Position numbers and translations under genes: made by a program. The notes beneath the pieces were generated by a model. That model was not told the DNA's origin. It ran no database searches and saw only the letters and a program-made list of their open reading frames with translations. A DNA stretch of 64,000 nucleotides from Pseudomonas anatoliensis (GTDB taxonomy: Bacteria > Pseudomonadota > Gammaproteobacteria > Pseudomonadales > Pseudomonadaceae), in NCBI RefSeq assembly GCF_017976235.1, contig NZ_JACVHC010000002.1, positions 186,001 through 250,000 on the forward strand, in the 5' to 3' direction. This document shows positions 36,374 through 45,713 of this stretch, piece after piece. Positions within the stretch are counted from its first letter, which is position 1. Each line of letters begins with the position of its first letter.

Positions 36374-37483
36374 TCAGAGAGCAGTGCTGTAGCGCCGAAC
36401 GCCGTTTTCCACCGCTGGAATCTGCGCGACCGTGCTGCCCGAGGCCTGGAACAGCACCAGGTGTTCGGCCGCAACGCGAATGCCTACCTCAGCACCGACA
36501 TGATGATCGGCGTGGCTCGGGAAAATCGACTCAAGTTGTGCACCGGTCGGCAGTTGCAGGCGATACAGCGTCGATGCGCCTTGAAATGTCTTGCCGACAA
36601 TCTGCGCCTTCAGCGCGCTATCCGGGGCATACACGATGTCATCCGGCCGCAGCAACACATCCACTGCGCCGCCAATCGGCCAGGTATAAGCCCGATTACC
36701 GCGCAGTTCGCCGAGTTCGGTTTGCACCGATTCCGGGCTGGCGAGCTGGCCGCGAATGAAGTAGCCCTGACCGATAAAACTGGCCACGAACTGGGTGGCC
36801 GGTTCGTGGTACAGGTTGTACGGCGTGTCCCATTGCTCCAGTCGACCTTCCTTGAAAACGCCGACGTGATCGCTCACGGCAAAGGCTTCTTCCTGGTCGT
36901 GGGTCACCAGAATCGCGCTGGTGCCACGAGCCTTGAGGATGTCTCGCACTTCGTGGCTGAGCTTGCGCCGCAGCTCGCCATCGAGGTTGGAGAACGGTTC
37001 ATCAAGCAGCAGCAATTGCGGTTCTGGCGCCAAGGCACGGGCGAGGGCGACGCGCTGTTGCTGGCCGCCGGACAGCTCGTGCGGGAAGCGCTTGCCGAGG
37101 TTCTTCAGGTTGACCAGTTCCAGCAACTCTTCGGTTACGCGCGCCTTGTTCGGGTGCTTGCGAATGCCGAAGGCAATGTTGTCCGCGACACTCAGGTGCG
37201 GAAACAGTGCGTAGTCCTGAAACACCATGCCGATCCGGCGTTTCTCCGGCGCCAGGGTGAAACCGGCGCTGGAAATAGTCTCGCCGCCCAGGGTGATTTC
37301 GCCTTCGTGCACCGGTTCGAAACCGGCAATCGCGCGCAGGGTGGTGGTCTTGCCGCAGCCGGACGAGCCGAGCAGGCAACCGATGTCACCGGCGTTGAGG
37401 TGCAGATTGAGGTTCTGCACCACACGTTGGTCCTGATAGCCGCAAGCGAGGTTGCGCAGGTTCAGCAGTAATTCATGGCTCAT
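36374..37483 (-). CDS. ABC transporter ATP-binding protein (iron/polyamine-type, TOBE)
   Basis: A 369-residue ATPase starting at 37483 ([10 protein letters not shown]). Walker [10 protein letters not shown] at 39-47, Q-loop [10 protein letters not shown], signature LSGGQQQR near 140, Walker [13 protein letters not shown] and H-loop VTHDQEEA. The extra C-terminal domain (about 245-365, with [10 protein letters not shown]) is a TOBE domain, as in FbpC, PotA and sulfate transporters. No permease or binding protein is adjacent, so the substrate is unknown. It overlaps argF by 4 bases (ATGA) and appears to be co-transcribed with it. Confidence 0.88.
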   Translation of the reverse strand: MSHELLLNLRNLACGYQDQRVVQNLNLHLNAGDIGCLLGSSGCGKTTTLRAIAGFEPVHEGEITLGGETISSAGFTLAPEKRRIGMVFQDYALFPHLSVADNIAFGIRKHPNKARVTEELLELVNLKNLGKRFPHELSGGQQQRVALARALAPEPQLLLLDEPFSNLDGELRRKLSHEVRDILKARGTSAILVTHDQEEAFAVSDHVGVFKEGRLEQWDTPYNLYHEPATQFVASFIGQGYFIRGQLASPESVQTELGELRGNRAYTWPIGGAVDVLLRPDDIVYAPDSALKAQIVGKTFQGASTLYRLQLPTGAQLESIFPSHADHHVGAEVGIRVAAEHLVLFQASGSTVAQIPAVENGVRRYSTAL

Positions 37484-38403
37484 GCGTGGTGATATGCCGG
37501 TTCGACGAGGAACTCGAGCAGGGCCTTCTGTGCGTGGAGACGGTTTTCTGCCTGATCCCAAGCGACGGAGCGCGGGTCATCCAGCAGGTCGAGACTGATT
37601 TCTTCGCCACGGTGCGCGGGCAGGCAATGCAGGAACAGCACGTCCTCGGCCGCGAGGTCGAGCAGGGCACGGTTGACCTGGAACGGTGCGAACAACTTGA
37701 GGCGTTTGGCGGTTTCCTCTTCCTGGCCCATGGAGGTCCAGACGTCGGTGCTCACCAGGTGTGCGCCGCGCACGGCATCCTTTGGATCGCGGACGATGGT
37801 CACGCGATCGCCGGCCTTGGCGACGAACTCCGGGTTGGGCTCGTAGCCTTCCGGGCAGGCGATGCGCAACTGGAAGTCGAACTGGATCGCCGCTTCTATA
37901 TAGCTGTTGCACATGTTGTTGCCGTCGCCGATCCAGGCCACGGTCTTGCCCTGGATCGAGCCACGATGCTCAAGAAAAGTCTGCATGTCGGCCAGCAACT
38001 GGCACGGGTGCAGGTCATCGGACAGGCCGTTGATCACCGGTACGCGCGAGTTGGCGGCAAATTCGGTGAGAGTGCTGTGGGCGAAAGTACGGATCATCAC
38101 CGCATCAAGCATGCTCGACATGACGATGGCGCAGTCGCCGATCGGCTCGCCACGGCCCAGTTGCGTGTCGCGCGGCGAAAGAAAGATCGCCTGGCCGCCG
38201 AGCTGGATCATGCCGGCCTCGAACGAGATCCGGGTGCGGGTCGAGGATTTCTCGAAGATCATCCCCAGCACGCGGTTTTTCAGAGGCTCGAACAGTACGC
38301 CGCGGTTACGCAGGTCCTTGAGCTCAACGCCTCGACGGATCACGCTGACCAGCTCTTCGGGCGTGCAATCCATCAGGGAGAGAAAGTGCCTTGCGCTCAT
38401 CAT
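37480..38403 (-). CDS. argF: Ornithine carbamoyltransferase
   Basis: A 307-residue enzyme (ATG at 38403; a second ATG at 38400 gives the usual [17 protein letters not shown] start). It joins carbamoyl phosphate and ornithine to citrulline in the arginine pathway. The carbamoyl phosphate motif [12 protein letters not shown] is near residue 53, and the ornithine-binding [10 protein letters not shown] near 260. Length is normal for the anabolic enzyme. A tandem ArgR-type operator lies 120-140 bases upstream, which fits arginine repression. Confidence 0.96.
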   Translation of the reverse strand: MMSARHFLSLMDCTPEELVSVIRRGVELKDLRNRGVLFEPLKNRVLGMIFEKSSTRTRISFEAGMIQLGGQAIFLSPRDTQLGRGEPIGDCAIVMSSMLDAVMIRTFAHSTLTEFAANSRVPVINGLSDDLHPCQLLADMQTFLEHRGSIQGKTVAWIGDGNNMCNSYIEAAIQFDFQLRIACPEGYEPNPEFVAKAGDRVTIVRDPKDAVRGAHLVSTDVWTSMGQEEETAKRLKLFAPFQVNRALLDLAAEDVLFLHCLPAHRGEEISLDLLDDPRSVAWDQAENRLHAQKALLEFLVEPAYHHA

Positions 38404-38504
38404 TGACTACCTTTTGCTACAAACCGCAGATGCTCAAAGCCTTGTTTATCGGAACAACGGGCGAGACCTGCGGCGTAAGCCGCACAGGGCGACGAAATAG
38501 GGGA

Positions 38505-38546
38505 AGGCGCGATATTGACATTAAATGTCGCGTTTTTCCAATAGGC
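38505..38546. promoter_or_regulatory. Candidate ArgR operator before argF
   Basis: TGTCGC-N8-AA at 38526-38541 matches the Pseudomonas ArgR half-site consensus TGTCGCN8AAN5 exactly. A weaker half (AGGCGC, then CA in place of AA) lies exactly 21 bases upstream, giving the tandem arrangement known for ArgR. It lies 102-143 bases upstream of the argF start. The same design is seen before argG. Confidence 0.75.
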
Positions 38547-38745
38547 TACGGTTTTTGCGGGATTCGGAGGGCGGACGGCAAGTTGCAGTCGCGCATTTGA
38601 AGCCGGGTTCAGGACAGCAGCGAACCTCTTTGTACACTGGCCTTACCGGGCTTGGCAATCAGGCGTGGCGGGTATGGTGCCACGCTGGTCGCTTTAATAC
38701 CGGGTGATCGCGCAATCGCTTGGTCGGATGTTCGCGTTGAAACAT

Positions 38746-38773
38746 TTGCTAAAGCAAAGTGCTGAGTTATAAA
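38746..38773 (+). promoter_or_regulatory. Promoter of the 96-residue protein gene
   Basis: TTGCTA and TATAAA separated by 16 bases, close to the sigma-70 consensus. Transcription would start about 25 bases before the ATG at 38804. Confidence 0.55.
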
Positions 38774-38803
38774 TAGCCTTCGAGCGACGCAGGAAGCCTC
38801 CGC

Positions 38804-39094
38804 ATGGAATCGAAAGAACAACTGTTAATGGATTTGCTGGGCCACACGGCTCGCTCCTTGACCCACCTCACCGCTTCAATGACCTCGATGTCCTTCGAAC
38901 TGCTGCGCAGCGAGGACGAAGTGGTCAAGGCCGCCAGCCGTCAAATGATTGATCGCATGGCGACCATCAGTGCCGGGCTCGACGAGCATTGGCGCCTGAT
39001 CGGCGAACTCACCGGCGTGCACATCGCCCACGAGCAGATCGAAACCATTCAGGAAATCCAGTTGGCGCCGCCACCCTCTCTGCCGATCAATTGA
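38804..39094 (+). CDS. Conserved hypothetical protein, 96 residues
   Basis: A small protein preceded by a good ribosome site (AGGAAG, 8 bases from the ATG). It is predominantly helical and acidic (SFELLRSEDEVVKAASRQMIDRMATISAGLDEHWRLIGEL, read in parts) with a proline-rich C-terminus. No signal peptide, membrane segment or metal motif is seen. I do not recognise a function. Position next to argF is conserved in related Pseudomonas from memory (the PA3536 region). Confidence 0.7.
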   Translation: MESKEQLLMDLLGHTARSLTHLTASMTSMSFELLRSEDEVVKAASRQMIDRMATISAGLDEHWRLIGELTGVHIAHEQIETIQEIQLAPPPSLPIN

Positions 39095-39228
39095 TCGCGT
39101 CGGGCTATCGGCTCGCCTGATGGCCGCCGATTCACAAGACGAACGTCGCTGGCGCCGTGTCGGCACACGGGCCATAGTTTTGTTCCCGCAGGCGTTGTTG
39201 CCTGCCCAGAACAAAACAGAGACTGGCC

Positions 39229-41334
39229 ATGACCAAGACTCTCCATCACCGTGCCTGCCACCTGTGTGAAGCCATTTGCGGTTTGACCATCGAAACCACC
39301 GAAACCGATGGCGCTGTCGCGATCACCTCGATCAAAGGCGATGCCCTCGACACCTTCAGCCGTGGGCACATCTGCCCCAAGGCCGTGGCCCTGCAAGACA
39401 TTCAGAACGATCCTGATCGGCTGCGCCAGCCAATGCGCCGTGTCGGTAGCGAATGGCTGCCGATCGAGTGGGACGAGGCATTTGCATTGGTGGCCGAGCG
39501 CCTGGCAGCGATTCAGGAGCGACATGGGCAGAATTCAGTGGCCGTCTATCAAGGCAACCCGAGCGTGCACAACTATGGGCTGATGACCCACAGCAATTAC
39601 TTCCTCGGACTGTTGAAAACCCGTAACCGCTATTCCGCGACATCGGTCGATCAATTGCCCCATCACCTCAGCAGTTACCTGATGTACGGCCACGGCTTGC
39701 TGCTGCCGATCCCCGATATCGATCACACCGATTTCATGCTGATCCTGGGCGGCAATCCTCTCGCCTCGAACGGCAGCATCATGACGGTGCCCGACGTCGA
39801 GAAACGCCTTAAGGCGATTCAGGCACGTGGTGGCAAAGTGGTGGTGGTCGATCCTCGACGCAGTGAAACGGCGGCAATCGCCGATCAACATATATTCGTG
39901 CGTCCCGGGGGCGATGCTGCGTTGTTGTTTGGTTTGCTCAACACGTTGTTTAGCGAGGGATTGACCAGCGACAGTCATTTGCCAGTGGATGGCCTCGACG
40001 AAGTGCGCGCGGCCGTTTCGACGTTCACCGCCGAAGCCATGAGCCCGTTGTGCGCGGTGCCCGCCGAGAAAATCCGCCAATTGGCCCGCGACTTTGCCGC
40101 CGCGCCAAGTGCGGTGTGTTATGGACGGATGGGCGTTTCCACCCAGGCGTTCGGCACGTTGTGCCACTGGGTGGTGCAGTTGATCAATCTGGTCAGCGGT
40201 AATCTGGATCGCGTTGGCGGGGCGCTGTGCACAGAGCCCGCAGTGGATCTGGTGGCGTCGACCTCGGGCGGGCATTTCAACAAATGGCAAAGCCGTGTTT
40301 CCGGGCGCCCTGAATACGGCGGCGAACTGCCGGTGTCGGCGCTGGCTGAAGAGATGCTCACCGAAGGTGAAGGACAGATCCGTGCGCTGATCACCGTGGC
40401 CGGCAATCCTGTGCTGTCGACGCCCAATGGTCGACAACTCGAACAAGCGCTGGACGGTCTGGAGTTCATGGTCAGCATCGACCTGTACATCAACGAAACC
40501 ACACGTTATGCCGACCTGATTCTGCCGTCGACTTCGGCGCTGGAGAACGATCACTACGACACCACGTTCAACCTGTTCGCGGTGCGCAACGTCACCCGCT
40601 TCAATCGCGCGATCCTCGCCAAGCCCGAGGGCGCGCTGCATGACTGGGAAATCTTTGTCGGTCTGGCCAAGGCCTTCGCCGAGAAAACCGGCAAGGAATT
40701 GAAGCCGACCATGCCGCCGGCGAAGATGATCGACATGGGCCTGCGCATGGGGATGTACGGCGATGCCGCCGAACAAAAACTGTCGCTGGCGACGCTGTTT
40801 GACCATCCCCATGGAATAGATCTGGGCGCGTTGAAGCCTAATCTGGCCGCGCGCCTGAAAACGCCGAGTCAACGCATACAGGCTGCGCCGCCAGAGATCC
40901 TCGCTGACCTGGCGCGGTTCGCCGCCTTGCAGGCCCCAGCCGCCGATGAGCTTTTGATGATTGGCCGCCGGCATGTGCGCAGCAACAATTCGTGGATGCA
41001 CAACTATCACCGTCTGGTGAAGGGCAAGCCGCGTCACCAGTTGCTTATGCACCCGGATGACCTCGCCAGCCGCGGGCTCAATGATGGGCAGCTTGTGCGG
41101 GTGAGTTCGCGGGTCGGCCAGATCGAGGTGGAAGTGCTCGGCAGCCTCGACATGATGAAAGGCGTGGTCAGCCTGCCGCACGGTTGGGGGCATGCGCGTC
41201 CGGGCGTGCAGATGGCGATCGCCAGCAGTCAACCGGGGTCGAGCGCCAATGACCTGACCGACGAATGCCAGCTCGACGAGTTGTCCGGCAATGCAGCGCT
41301 CAATGGTGTGCCGGTGACCGTGGCGGCGGCTTGA
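39229..41334 (+). CDS. Molybdopterin oxidoreductase (DMSO reductase family)
   Basis: A 701-residue molybdopterin enzyme. The N-terminus binds a 4Fe-4S cluster (CHLCEAIC, then CPK about 30 residues later: C-x2-C-x3-C-x29-C). The central part has the bis-MGD domains (MLILGGNPLASNGS; VVVVDPRRSETA, and NPVLSTPNGRQLEQAL), and a C-terminal MopB domain closes it (RVSSRVGQIEVEVLG). There is no Tat signal, so it is cytoplasmic. At the place of the metal ligand the sequence reads SVDQ, not a Cys or Sec, so it is not a formate dehydrogenase catalytic subunit. No electron-transfer partner or chaperone gene is adjacent. Substrate unknown. Confidence 0.85.
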   Translation: MTKTLHHRACHLCEAICGLTIETTETDGAVAITSIKGDALDTFSRGHICPKAVALQDIQNDPDRLRQPMRRVGSEWLPIEWDEAFALVAERLAAIQERHGQNSVAVYQGNPSVHNYGLMTHSNYFLGLLKTRNRYSATSVDQLPHHLSSYLMYGHGLLLPIPDIDHTDFMLILGGNPLASNGSIMTVPDVEKRLKAIQARGGKVVVVDPRRSETAAIADQHIFVRPGGDAALLFGLLNTLFSEGLTSDSHLPVDGLDEVRAAVSTFTAEAMSPLCAVPAEKIRQLARDFAAAPSAVCYGRMGVSTQAFGTLCHWVVQLINLVSGNLDRVGGALCTEPAVDLVASTSGGHFNKWQSRVSGRPEYGGELPVSALAEEMLTEGEGQIRALITVAGNPVLSTPNGRQLEQALDGLEFMVSIDLYINETTRYADLILPSTSALENDHYDTTFNLFAVRNVTRFNRAILAKPEGALHDWEIFVGLAKAFAEKTGKELKPTMPPAKMIDMGLRMGMYGDAAEQKLSLATLFDHPHGIDLGALKPNLAARLKTPSQRIQAAPPEILADLARFAALQAPAADELLMIGRRHVRSNNSWMHNYHRLVKGKPRHQLLMHPDDLASRGLNDGQLVRVSSRVGQIEVEVLGSLDMMKGVVSLPHGWGHARPGVQMAIASSQPGSSANDLTDECQLDELSGNAALNGVPVTVAAA

Positions 41335-41431
41335 GCATGTCTGTCGGGGAGACCGAGCATGGCGCTCGGGATTCCGTTACAATGCGCCACCGTGCCGACC
41401 CGTGAGTCGGAAAGTTCAGCCGAGGTGCTCC

Positions 41432-41773
41432 ATGGATATCATCGAAACGATTAAAGAGCAGATTGCCAACAACACCATTCTGCTTTACATGAAAGGCTCG
41501 CCGAATGCCCCACAATGTGGCTTTTCCGCGAAAGCTGCGCAGGCTGTGATGGCGTGTGGTGAAAAGTTTGCGTACGTGGACATCCTGCAGAACCCGGAAA
41601 TCCGTGCCAACCTGCCAAAGTACGCCAACTGGCCGACTTTCCCGCAACTGTGGGTCGGCGGTGAGCTGGTCGGCGGTAGCGATATCATGACCGAGATGTC
41701 GGCAGACGGTTCGCTGCAAAGCACCATCAAGGCTGCTGTCGAAGCCGCTGCTGCGAACAAGTCCGAAGCCTGA
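41432..41773 (+). CDS. grxD: Monothiol glutaredoxin, CGFS type
   Basis: A 113-residue Grx4/GrxD protein starting at 41432 (the open frame begins 10 codons earlier). The active site CGFS is at 29-32, and the GSH contacts WPTFPQLWVGGELVGG follow. These proteins bind a bridging 2Fe-2S cluster with glutathione and pass it on in Fe-S assembly and iron sensing. The C-terminal tail (SADGSLQSTIKAAVEAAAANKSEA, read in parts) is longer than in E. coli. It lies beside bfr and bfd, an iron-handling neighbourhood. Confidence 0.93.
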   Translation: MDIIETIKEQIANNTILLYMKGSPNAPQCGFSAKAAQAVMACGEKFAYVDILQNPEIRANLPKYANWPTFPQLWVGGELVGGSDIMTEMSADGSLQSTIKAAVEAAAANKSEA

Positions 41774-41830
41774 TCGGCTTGTAGGGAAGCAAGCTTCTTT
41801 GCTTCCCCGCAGGTTCATTCGACAACGCTT

Positions 41831-41879
41831 CCCCTGTAGGAGCTGTCGAGTGAAACGAGGCTGCGATCTTTTGATCTTC
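41831..41879. repeat. Single REP-like half unit
   Basis: CCCCTGTAGGAGCTGTCGAG and CTGCGATCTTTTGATCTT, but the usual inner stem is replaced by a TGAAACGAGG stretch and there is no inverted partner. It is a degenerate solitary REP between grxD and the terminator. Confidence 0.6.
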
Positions 41880-41886
41880 AGCCAAT

Positions 41887-41923
41887 AAAAAGCCCCGCAC
41901 CTCGAAAGAGGGCGGGGCTTTTT
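41887..41923. terminator. Bidirectional terminator grxD / bfr
   Basis: Arms AAAAAGCCCCGC and GCGGGGCTTTTT around a 13-base loop. T runs follow on both strands, so it ends grxD from the left and bfr from the right. Confidence 0.88.
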
Positions 41924-41950
41924 AATGTCTTGAATCTGGCGAGTGTTAAA

Positions 41951-42424
41951 TCACTCTTCGCCCATCTGCGACTGCAGATAGTTCTCAAGACCGACTTTAC
42001 CGATCAGGCCCAGTTGGGTTTCCAGCCAGTCGATATGTTCTTCTTCGGATTCGAGGATATCTTCGAGCAGTTCACGGCTGCCAAAGTCGCCAACGGTTTC
42101 GCAATGGGCGATCGCGGCTTTCAGGTCAGCGTGGCCGGTCTTCTCGATACGCAGGTCGCACTCCAGCATTTCCTGGGTGTGCTCGCCGATGTGCAGCTTG
42201 CCCAGGTCCTGCACGTTTGGCAGACCTTCGAGGAACAGGATGCGCTTGATCAGCTTGTCCGCGTGCTTCATCTCGTCGATGGATTCTTTGTACTCGTGCT
42301 TGCCCAGCTTGTTCAGGCCCCAATCTTCATACATGCGCGCATGCAGGAAGTACTGATTGATCGCGACCAGCTCATTGGCAAGGATCTTGTTGAGATGCTG
42401 GATGACTGTAATGTCGCCTTTCAT
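41951..42424 (-). CDS. bfr: Heme-binding bacterioferritin
   Basis: A 157-residue bacterioferritin that stores iron in a 24-mer cage. The ferroxidase ligands are all present by direct count (Glu18, Glu51, His54, then Glu94, Glu127 and His130) and Met52, the axial heme ligand, makes it the heme-containing BfrB-type. Iron is released with Bfd, whose gene is 200 bases upstream on the same strand. It is bounded by a terminator on each side. Confidence 0.95.
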   Translation of the reverse strand: MKGDITVIQHLNKILANELVAINQYFLHARMYEDWGLNKLGKHEYKESIDEMKHADKLIKRILFLEGLPNVQDLGKLHIGEHTQEMLECDLRIEKTGHADLKAAIAHCETVGDFGSRELLEDILESEEEHIDWLETQLGLIGKVGLENYLQSQMGEE

Positions 42425-42587
42425 GATCGGAGTCCTGCCCTGTAATAGCTGTATATAAGGCGGAGTTTGAGCTTCGTATTTATAAGTGTCAAACCTAAGT
42501 TATTGAATAATATATGAAAATTAATCGGAATAAGAATGTTTGTGTTCCGCGTCTGGAGCCTAAGCGCTTGATTTACAGGCATAAAAA

Positions 42588-42607
42588 AACCGGACATAAG
42601 TCCGGTT
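42588..42607 (-). terminator. bfd terminator
   Basis: Arms AACCGGAC and GTCCGGTT with an ATAA loop; on the minus strand a T run follows. It lies 17 bases after the bfd stop. Confidence 0.85.
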
Positions 42608-42624
42608 CTTTGAAATAGGGGTAA

Positions 42625-42843
42625 TTACGCAGCAGTAAATTCTACTGGATAAGGAATCGCGGCCTGGGCGGTTTGCAGCTTGGTCAGGGTTTCGCGAACC
42701 ACTTCCTTGGCAAGGCAGGCACATTTGCCGCACTGGCTGGCGACGCCGGTGGCCTGGCGGACTTCTTTATAGCTGCAGCAACCTTCATAGATCGCTTCGC
42801 GGATCTGTCCGTCGGTGACGCCAGTGCAGAGACAAACATACAT
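42625..42843 (-). CDS. bfd: Bacterioferritin-associated ferredoxin
   Basis: A 72-residue 2Fe-2S protein (start at 42843, MYVCLCTGVTDGQ; the open frame begins ten codons earlier). The cluster ligands are CLC (Cys4 and Cys6) and CGKC (Cys38 and Cys41), the CxC...CxxC spacing of Bfd. It docks on bacterioferritin and delivers electrons that release stored iron. A Fur-like box 48-66 bases upstream suggests induction when iron is low. Confidence 0.95.
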   Translation of the reverse strand: MYVCLCTGVTDGQIREAIYEGCCSYKEVRQATGVASQCGKCACLAKEVVRETLTKLQTAQAAIPYPVEFTAA

Positions 42844-43157
42844 AAGTGAGAACCGTCGCTGGTTGTGACTCAATTGCGATGGATCTTAATAATAACGAGA
42901 ATGATTGTCAAAGTGCTTTGCGAGGCCTTTTCACCAGATTGGCGCGTGACTGACGAACGGTGATTACTGGCGATCTGCCTGGCCCCGTAAATGCAGCCTT
43001 GTGATCGGCAAACTGCAAAAAACCGTTAAGGACAGCTCAAAAACGCAGTGTATGATGGTCGGCCCTTGCGAAGGGGGTTCGTGTCACAGGGCTGTCGCCT
43101 GAGGGTGGCAGGCTGGCCCGGACCCTGAACTTCAAGTTTCTACACCAGGAGATATCA
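42844..43157. other. Divergent promoter region bfd / peroxiredoxin
   Basis: A 314-base gap. It holds a Fur-like box near bfd (42891-42909) and a good -10 (TATGAT at 43051-43056) for the peroxiredoxin gene, followed by a GC-rich leader of about 95 bases with possible hairpins (for example GCCCTTGCGAAGGGGGTTC near 43060). No other gene seen. Confidence 0.55.
42891..42909. promoter_or_regulatory. Fur-like box of bfd
   Basis: AATAACGAGAATGATTGTC matches the 19-base Fur consensus (GATAATGATAATCATTATC) at 14 positions. It lies 48-66 bases upstream of the bfd ATG at 42843, a position consistent with iron repression of bfd. Confidence 0.65.
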
Positions 43158-43760
43158 ATGAGCGTACTCGTAGGCAAACAAGCCCCAGACTTCACCGTCC
43201 CGGCCGTACTCGGCAATGGCGAGATCGTTGACAGCTTCACCCTGTCCTCGGCCATCAAAGGCAAATACGGCCTGGTGTTCTTCTACCCACTGGACTTCAC
43301 CTTCGTCTGCCCGTCCGAGCTGATCGCTCTGGACAACCGCATGGCTGACTTCAAGGCACGCAACGTTGAAGTGATCGCTGTGTCGATCGACTCGCACTTC
43401 ACCCACAACGCCTGGCGCAACACCCCAGTGAACAATGGCGGCATCGGCCAGGTGAAATACACCATGGCTGCCGACATGAAGCACGACATCGCCAAGGCTT
43501 ACGACGTTGAATCCGAAGGCGGCGTGGCTTTCCGTGGCGCATTCCTGATCGACGACAAAGGCGTTGTCCGCTCGCAGATCATCAACGACCTGCCACTGGG
43601 CCGTAACATGGAAGAGCTGATCCGTCTGGTCGACGCTCTGCAATTCCACGAAGAGCACGGCGAAGTCTGCCCTGCCAACTGGAAAAAAGGCGACAAAGGC
43701 ATGAACGCTTCGCCAGAAGGCGTTGCTGCTTACCTGACCGAGAACGCTGCTGCCCTGTAA
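43158..43760 (+). CDS. 2-Cys peroxiredoxin (AhpC/TSA family)
   Basis: A 200-residue typical 2-Cys peroxiredoxin with an AGGAGAT ribosome site. The peroxidatic Cys51 is in FVCPSE and the resolving Cys171 in EVCPANW; the GGIGQVKY and FRGAFLIDDKG segments are family typical. It reduces hydrogen peroxide and organic peroxides using thioredoxin or AhpF-like partners. No reductase is adjacent. It is divergent from bfd and next to bfr and grxD; this grouping is consistent with keeping free iron and peroxide low. A terminator follows. Confidence 0.93.
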   Translation: MSVLVGKQAPDFTVPAVLGNGEIVDSFTLSSAIKGKYGLVFFYPLDFTFVCPSELIALDNRMADFKARNVEVIAVSIDSHFTHNAWRNTPVNNGGIGQVKYTMAADMKHDIAKAYDVESEGGVAFRGAFLIDDKGVVRSQIINDLPLGRNMEELIRLVDALQFHEEHGEVCPANWKKGDKGMNASPEGVAAYLTENAAAL

Positions 43761-43780
43761 GGCGCAACGTTTGAGGTACA

Positions 43781-43810
43781 AAAAAACCGGCCCACGTGGC
43801 CGGTTTTTTT
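43781..43810. terminator. Bidirectional terminator peroxiredoxin / rnt
   Basis: Arms AAAAAACCGGCC and GGCCGGTTTTTT with a 5-base loop and T runs on both strands; it ends the peroxiredoxin and rnt transcripts. Confidence 0.88.
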
Positions 43811-43832
43811 ATGAGCGGTAGATCGACGAGGA

Positions 43833-44510
43833 TCAGTCGTTGAAGTCTTCCCAGCCGCCCATCTGTTTCCAGCGATTGACGATGCCGCAGAACAGCTCAG
43901 CGGTTTTCTCGGTGTCGTAACGCGCCGAGTGCGCCTCACGACCGTCGAAATCGATGTCGGCCGCCTGACAGGCTTTCGCCAGTACGGTTTGGCCGTAAGC
44001 CAGACCGGCCAGCGTCGCCGTGTCGAAACTGGAGAACGGGTGGAACGGATTACGCTTCATGTCCAGTCGCGCAACGGCGGCATTGAGGAAGCCAAGGTCG
44101 AAGCTGCTGTTGTGGCCGACCAGAATCGCGCGCTTGCACCCGTTGGCTTTCAGCGCCTTGCGGATGCCACGGAAGATGTCGGTCAGTGCCGTCTCTTCGC
44201 TGACAGCCATGCGCAGCGGGTGGTCCAGCTTGATCCCGGTGAACTCCAGTGCCGCCGCTTCAATGTTGGCGCCTTCGAACGGCTCGACACGGAAGAAGTA
44301 GGTGTGATCCGGATAAACGAAACCCTTTTCATCCATGGCGATGGTGGTCGCGGCAATCTCCAGCAACGCATCGGTGGCCGAATTGAAGCCACCGGTTTCT
44401 ACGTCGACAACAACCGGCAAGTAGCCGCGAAAGCGTGCTGCCATTGGGTGACGGGAACCGCCTCCGCCACTTTGACCGTCCAGTTCGTCGTCGAAATGGT
44501 CTTCACTCAC
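43833..44510 (-). CDS. rnt: Ribonuclease T
   Basis: A 225-residue DEDDh exonuclease that trims the 3' ends of tRNAs and other stable RNAs. The catalytic set is visible: VDVETGG (Asp and Glu near 37-39), HNSSFDLGF (Asp) and [16 protein letters not shown] (His and Asp near 190). An N-terminal stretch of about 20 low-complexity residues precedes the core. It overlaps pyrC by 4 bases (ATGA), so it is translationally coupled to it. Confidence 0.94.
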   Translation of the reverse strand: MSEDHFDDELDGQSGGGGSRHPMAARFRGYLPVVVDVETGGFNSATDALLEIAATTIAMDEKGFVYPDHTYFFRVEPFEGANIEAAALEFTGIKLDHPLRMAVSEETALTDIFRGIRKALKANGCKRAILVGHNSSFDLGFLNAAVARLDMKRNPFHPFSSFDTATLAGLAYGQTVLAKACQAADIDFDGREAHSARYDTEKTAELFCGIVNRWKQMGGWEDFND

Positions 44511-45553
44511 GCGTGTTCCTCCAGCAGGCGCCAGCGCAGTTTTTCACCGGCGCGCAGCGGGATAACGGTCAGCTCGCCAAATGGCAGGCTGGTTGGGGCG
44601 GTCCATTCATCACGAACCAGGGTGATGCGATCGGTGTTCACCGGCAGGCCATAGAAACGCGGGCCGTTGAGGCTGGCGAACGCTTCGAGCTTGTCCAGCG
44701 CATTGCGCTGTTCAAAGGCTTCGGCATACATCTCGATGGCGGCGTACGCGGTGTAGCAGCCAGCACAACCGCAAGCGGCTTCCTTGGCGTGCTGGGCGTG
44801 CGGCGCCGAGTCGGTGCCGAGGAAGAACTTCGCGCTGCCGCTGGTGGCAGCATCGAGGAGGGCTTCCTGGTGGGTGTTGCGCTTGAGGATCGGCAAGCAG
44901 TAGAAGTGCGGCCGAATCCCGCCCACCAGCATGTGGTTGCGGTTGTACAGCAGGTGATGTGCGGTGATGGTCGCGCCAACGTTGGCCGGGGCCTCGTTGA
45001 CGAACTGCACGGCATCGGCGGTGGTGATGTGTTCGAAAACAACCTTGAGCGTCGGGAAACGCTCGACCACACGACGCATGTGCTCATCGATGAAGATTTT
45101 TTCGCGGTCGAACACGTCGACATCGCCACGGGTGACTTCACCGTGAATCAACAACGGCATCCCGACTTCGGCCATGGCCTCGATTGCCGGGAAGATCTTG
45201 TCGATGCTGGTGACGCCAGAATCCGAGTTGGTGGTGGCGCCGGCCGGGTACAACTTGGCGGCGTGCACGAAACCGCTGGCCTTGGCCTCGCGAATTTCCT
45301 CGGGCTGGGTGCGGTCGGTGAGGTACAGCACCATCAACGGCTCAAAGCGACTGCCGGCCGGGCGGGCAGCGAGAATCCGCTGGCGATAGCCGTCGGCCTC
45401 AGCGGCGTTGCGCACCGGTGGTACCAGGTTGGGCATGATGATGGCGCGACCAAACGTGCGCGCAACATCGGCAACGGTATTGGTCAACACGGCACCATCG
45501 CGAAGATGAATATGCCAGTCGTCGGGACGCAGCAGGGTCAGGCGGTCGGACAT
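44507..45553 (-). CDS. pyrC: Dihydroorotase
   Basis: A 348-residue dihydroorotase of pyrimidine synthesis, which closes carbamoyl aspartate to dihydroorotate. Zinc ligands HIH at 14-16 are in [10 protein letters not shown], the carboxylated lysine is in [16 protein letters not shown] near 98, and further His residues follow (LLIHGE; VFEHITT). Length is typical for the class II enzyme. It is the first gene of a pyrC-rnt unit and is divergent from motY. Confidence 0.95.
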   Translation of the reverse strand: MSDRLTLLRPDDWHIHLRDGAVLTNTVADVARTFGRAIIMPNLVPPVRNAAEADGYRQRILAARPAGSRFEPLMVLYLTDRTQPEEIREAKASGFVHAAKLYPAGATTNSDSGVTSIDKIFPAIEAMAEVGMPLLIHGEVTRGDVDVFDREKIFIDEHMRRVVERFPTLKVVFEHITTADAVQFVNEAPANVGATITAHHLLYNRNHMLVGGIRPHFYCLPILKRNTHQEALLDAATSGSAKFFLGTDSAPHAQHAKEAACGCAGCYTAYAAIEMYAEAFEQRNALDKLEAFASLNGPRFYGLPVNTDRITLVRDEWTAPTSLPFGELTVIPLRAGEKLRWRLLEEHA

Positions 45554-45713
45554 GAGGGGATTCCAGGCGGGTCAAACTGAGGCGAATGCTACCGGAAAAG
45601 ACTCTTGCAGGCACTCGCTATCAAGTTTTGCGGGAACCTTCCGATATCCCGTAGGTATGCCGTAAACGTAGTGTGAATCGGTCTTTGTGTTTCAGAAGCC
45701 AATGGAGCCTCCC

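Larger units (their letters stand above)
38404..38803. other. Divergent region argF / 96-residue protein
   Basis: A 400-base gap. It holds the ArgR site (38505-38546), a GUAA-loop hairpin (38469-38484, arms TGCGGC/GCCGCA) and a good promoter for the rightward gene at 38746-38773. The segment 38550-38740 shows no open frame with a ribosome site and no clear RNA fold that I can identify. Confidence 0.5.

Noticed and set aside
38469..38484. Hairpin TGCGGC-GTAA-GCCGCA upstream of argF
   Set aside because: Short, with no T run or known RNA family; kept only as part of the intergenic note.
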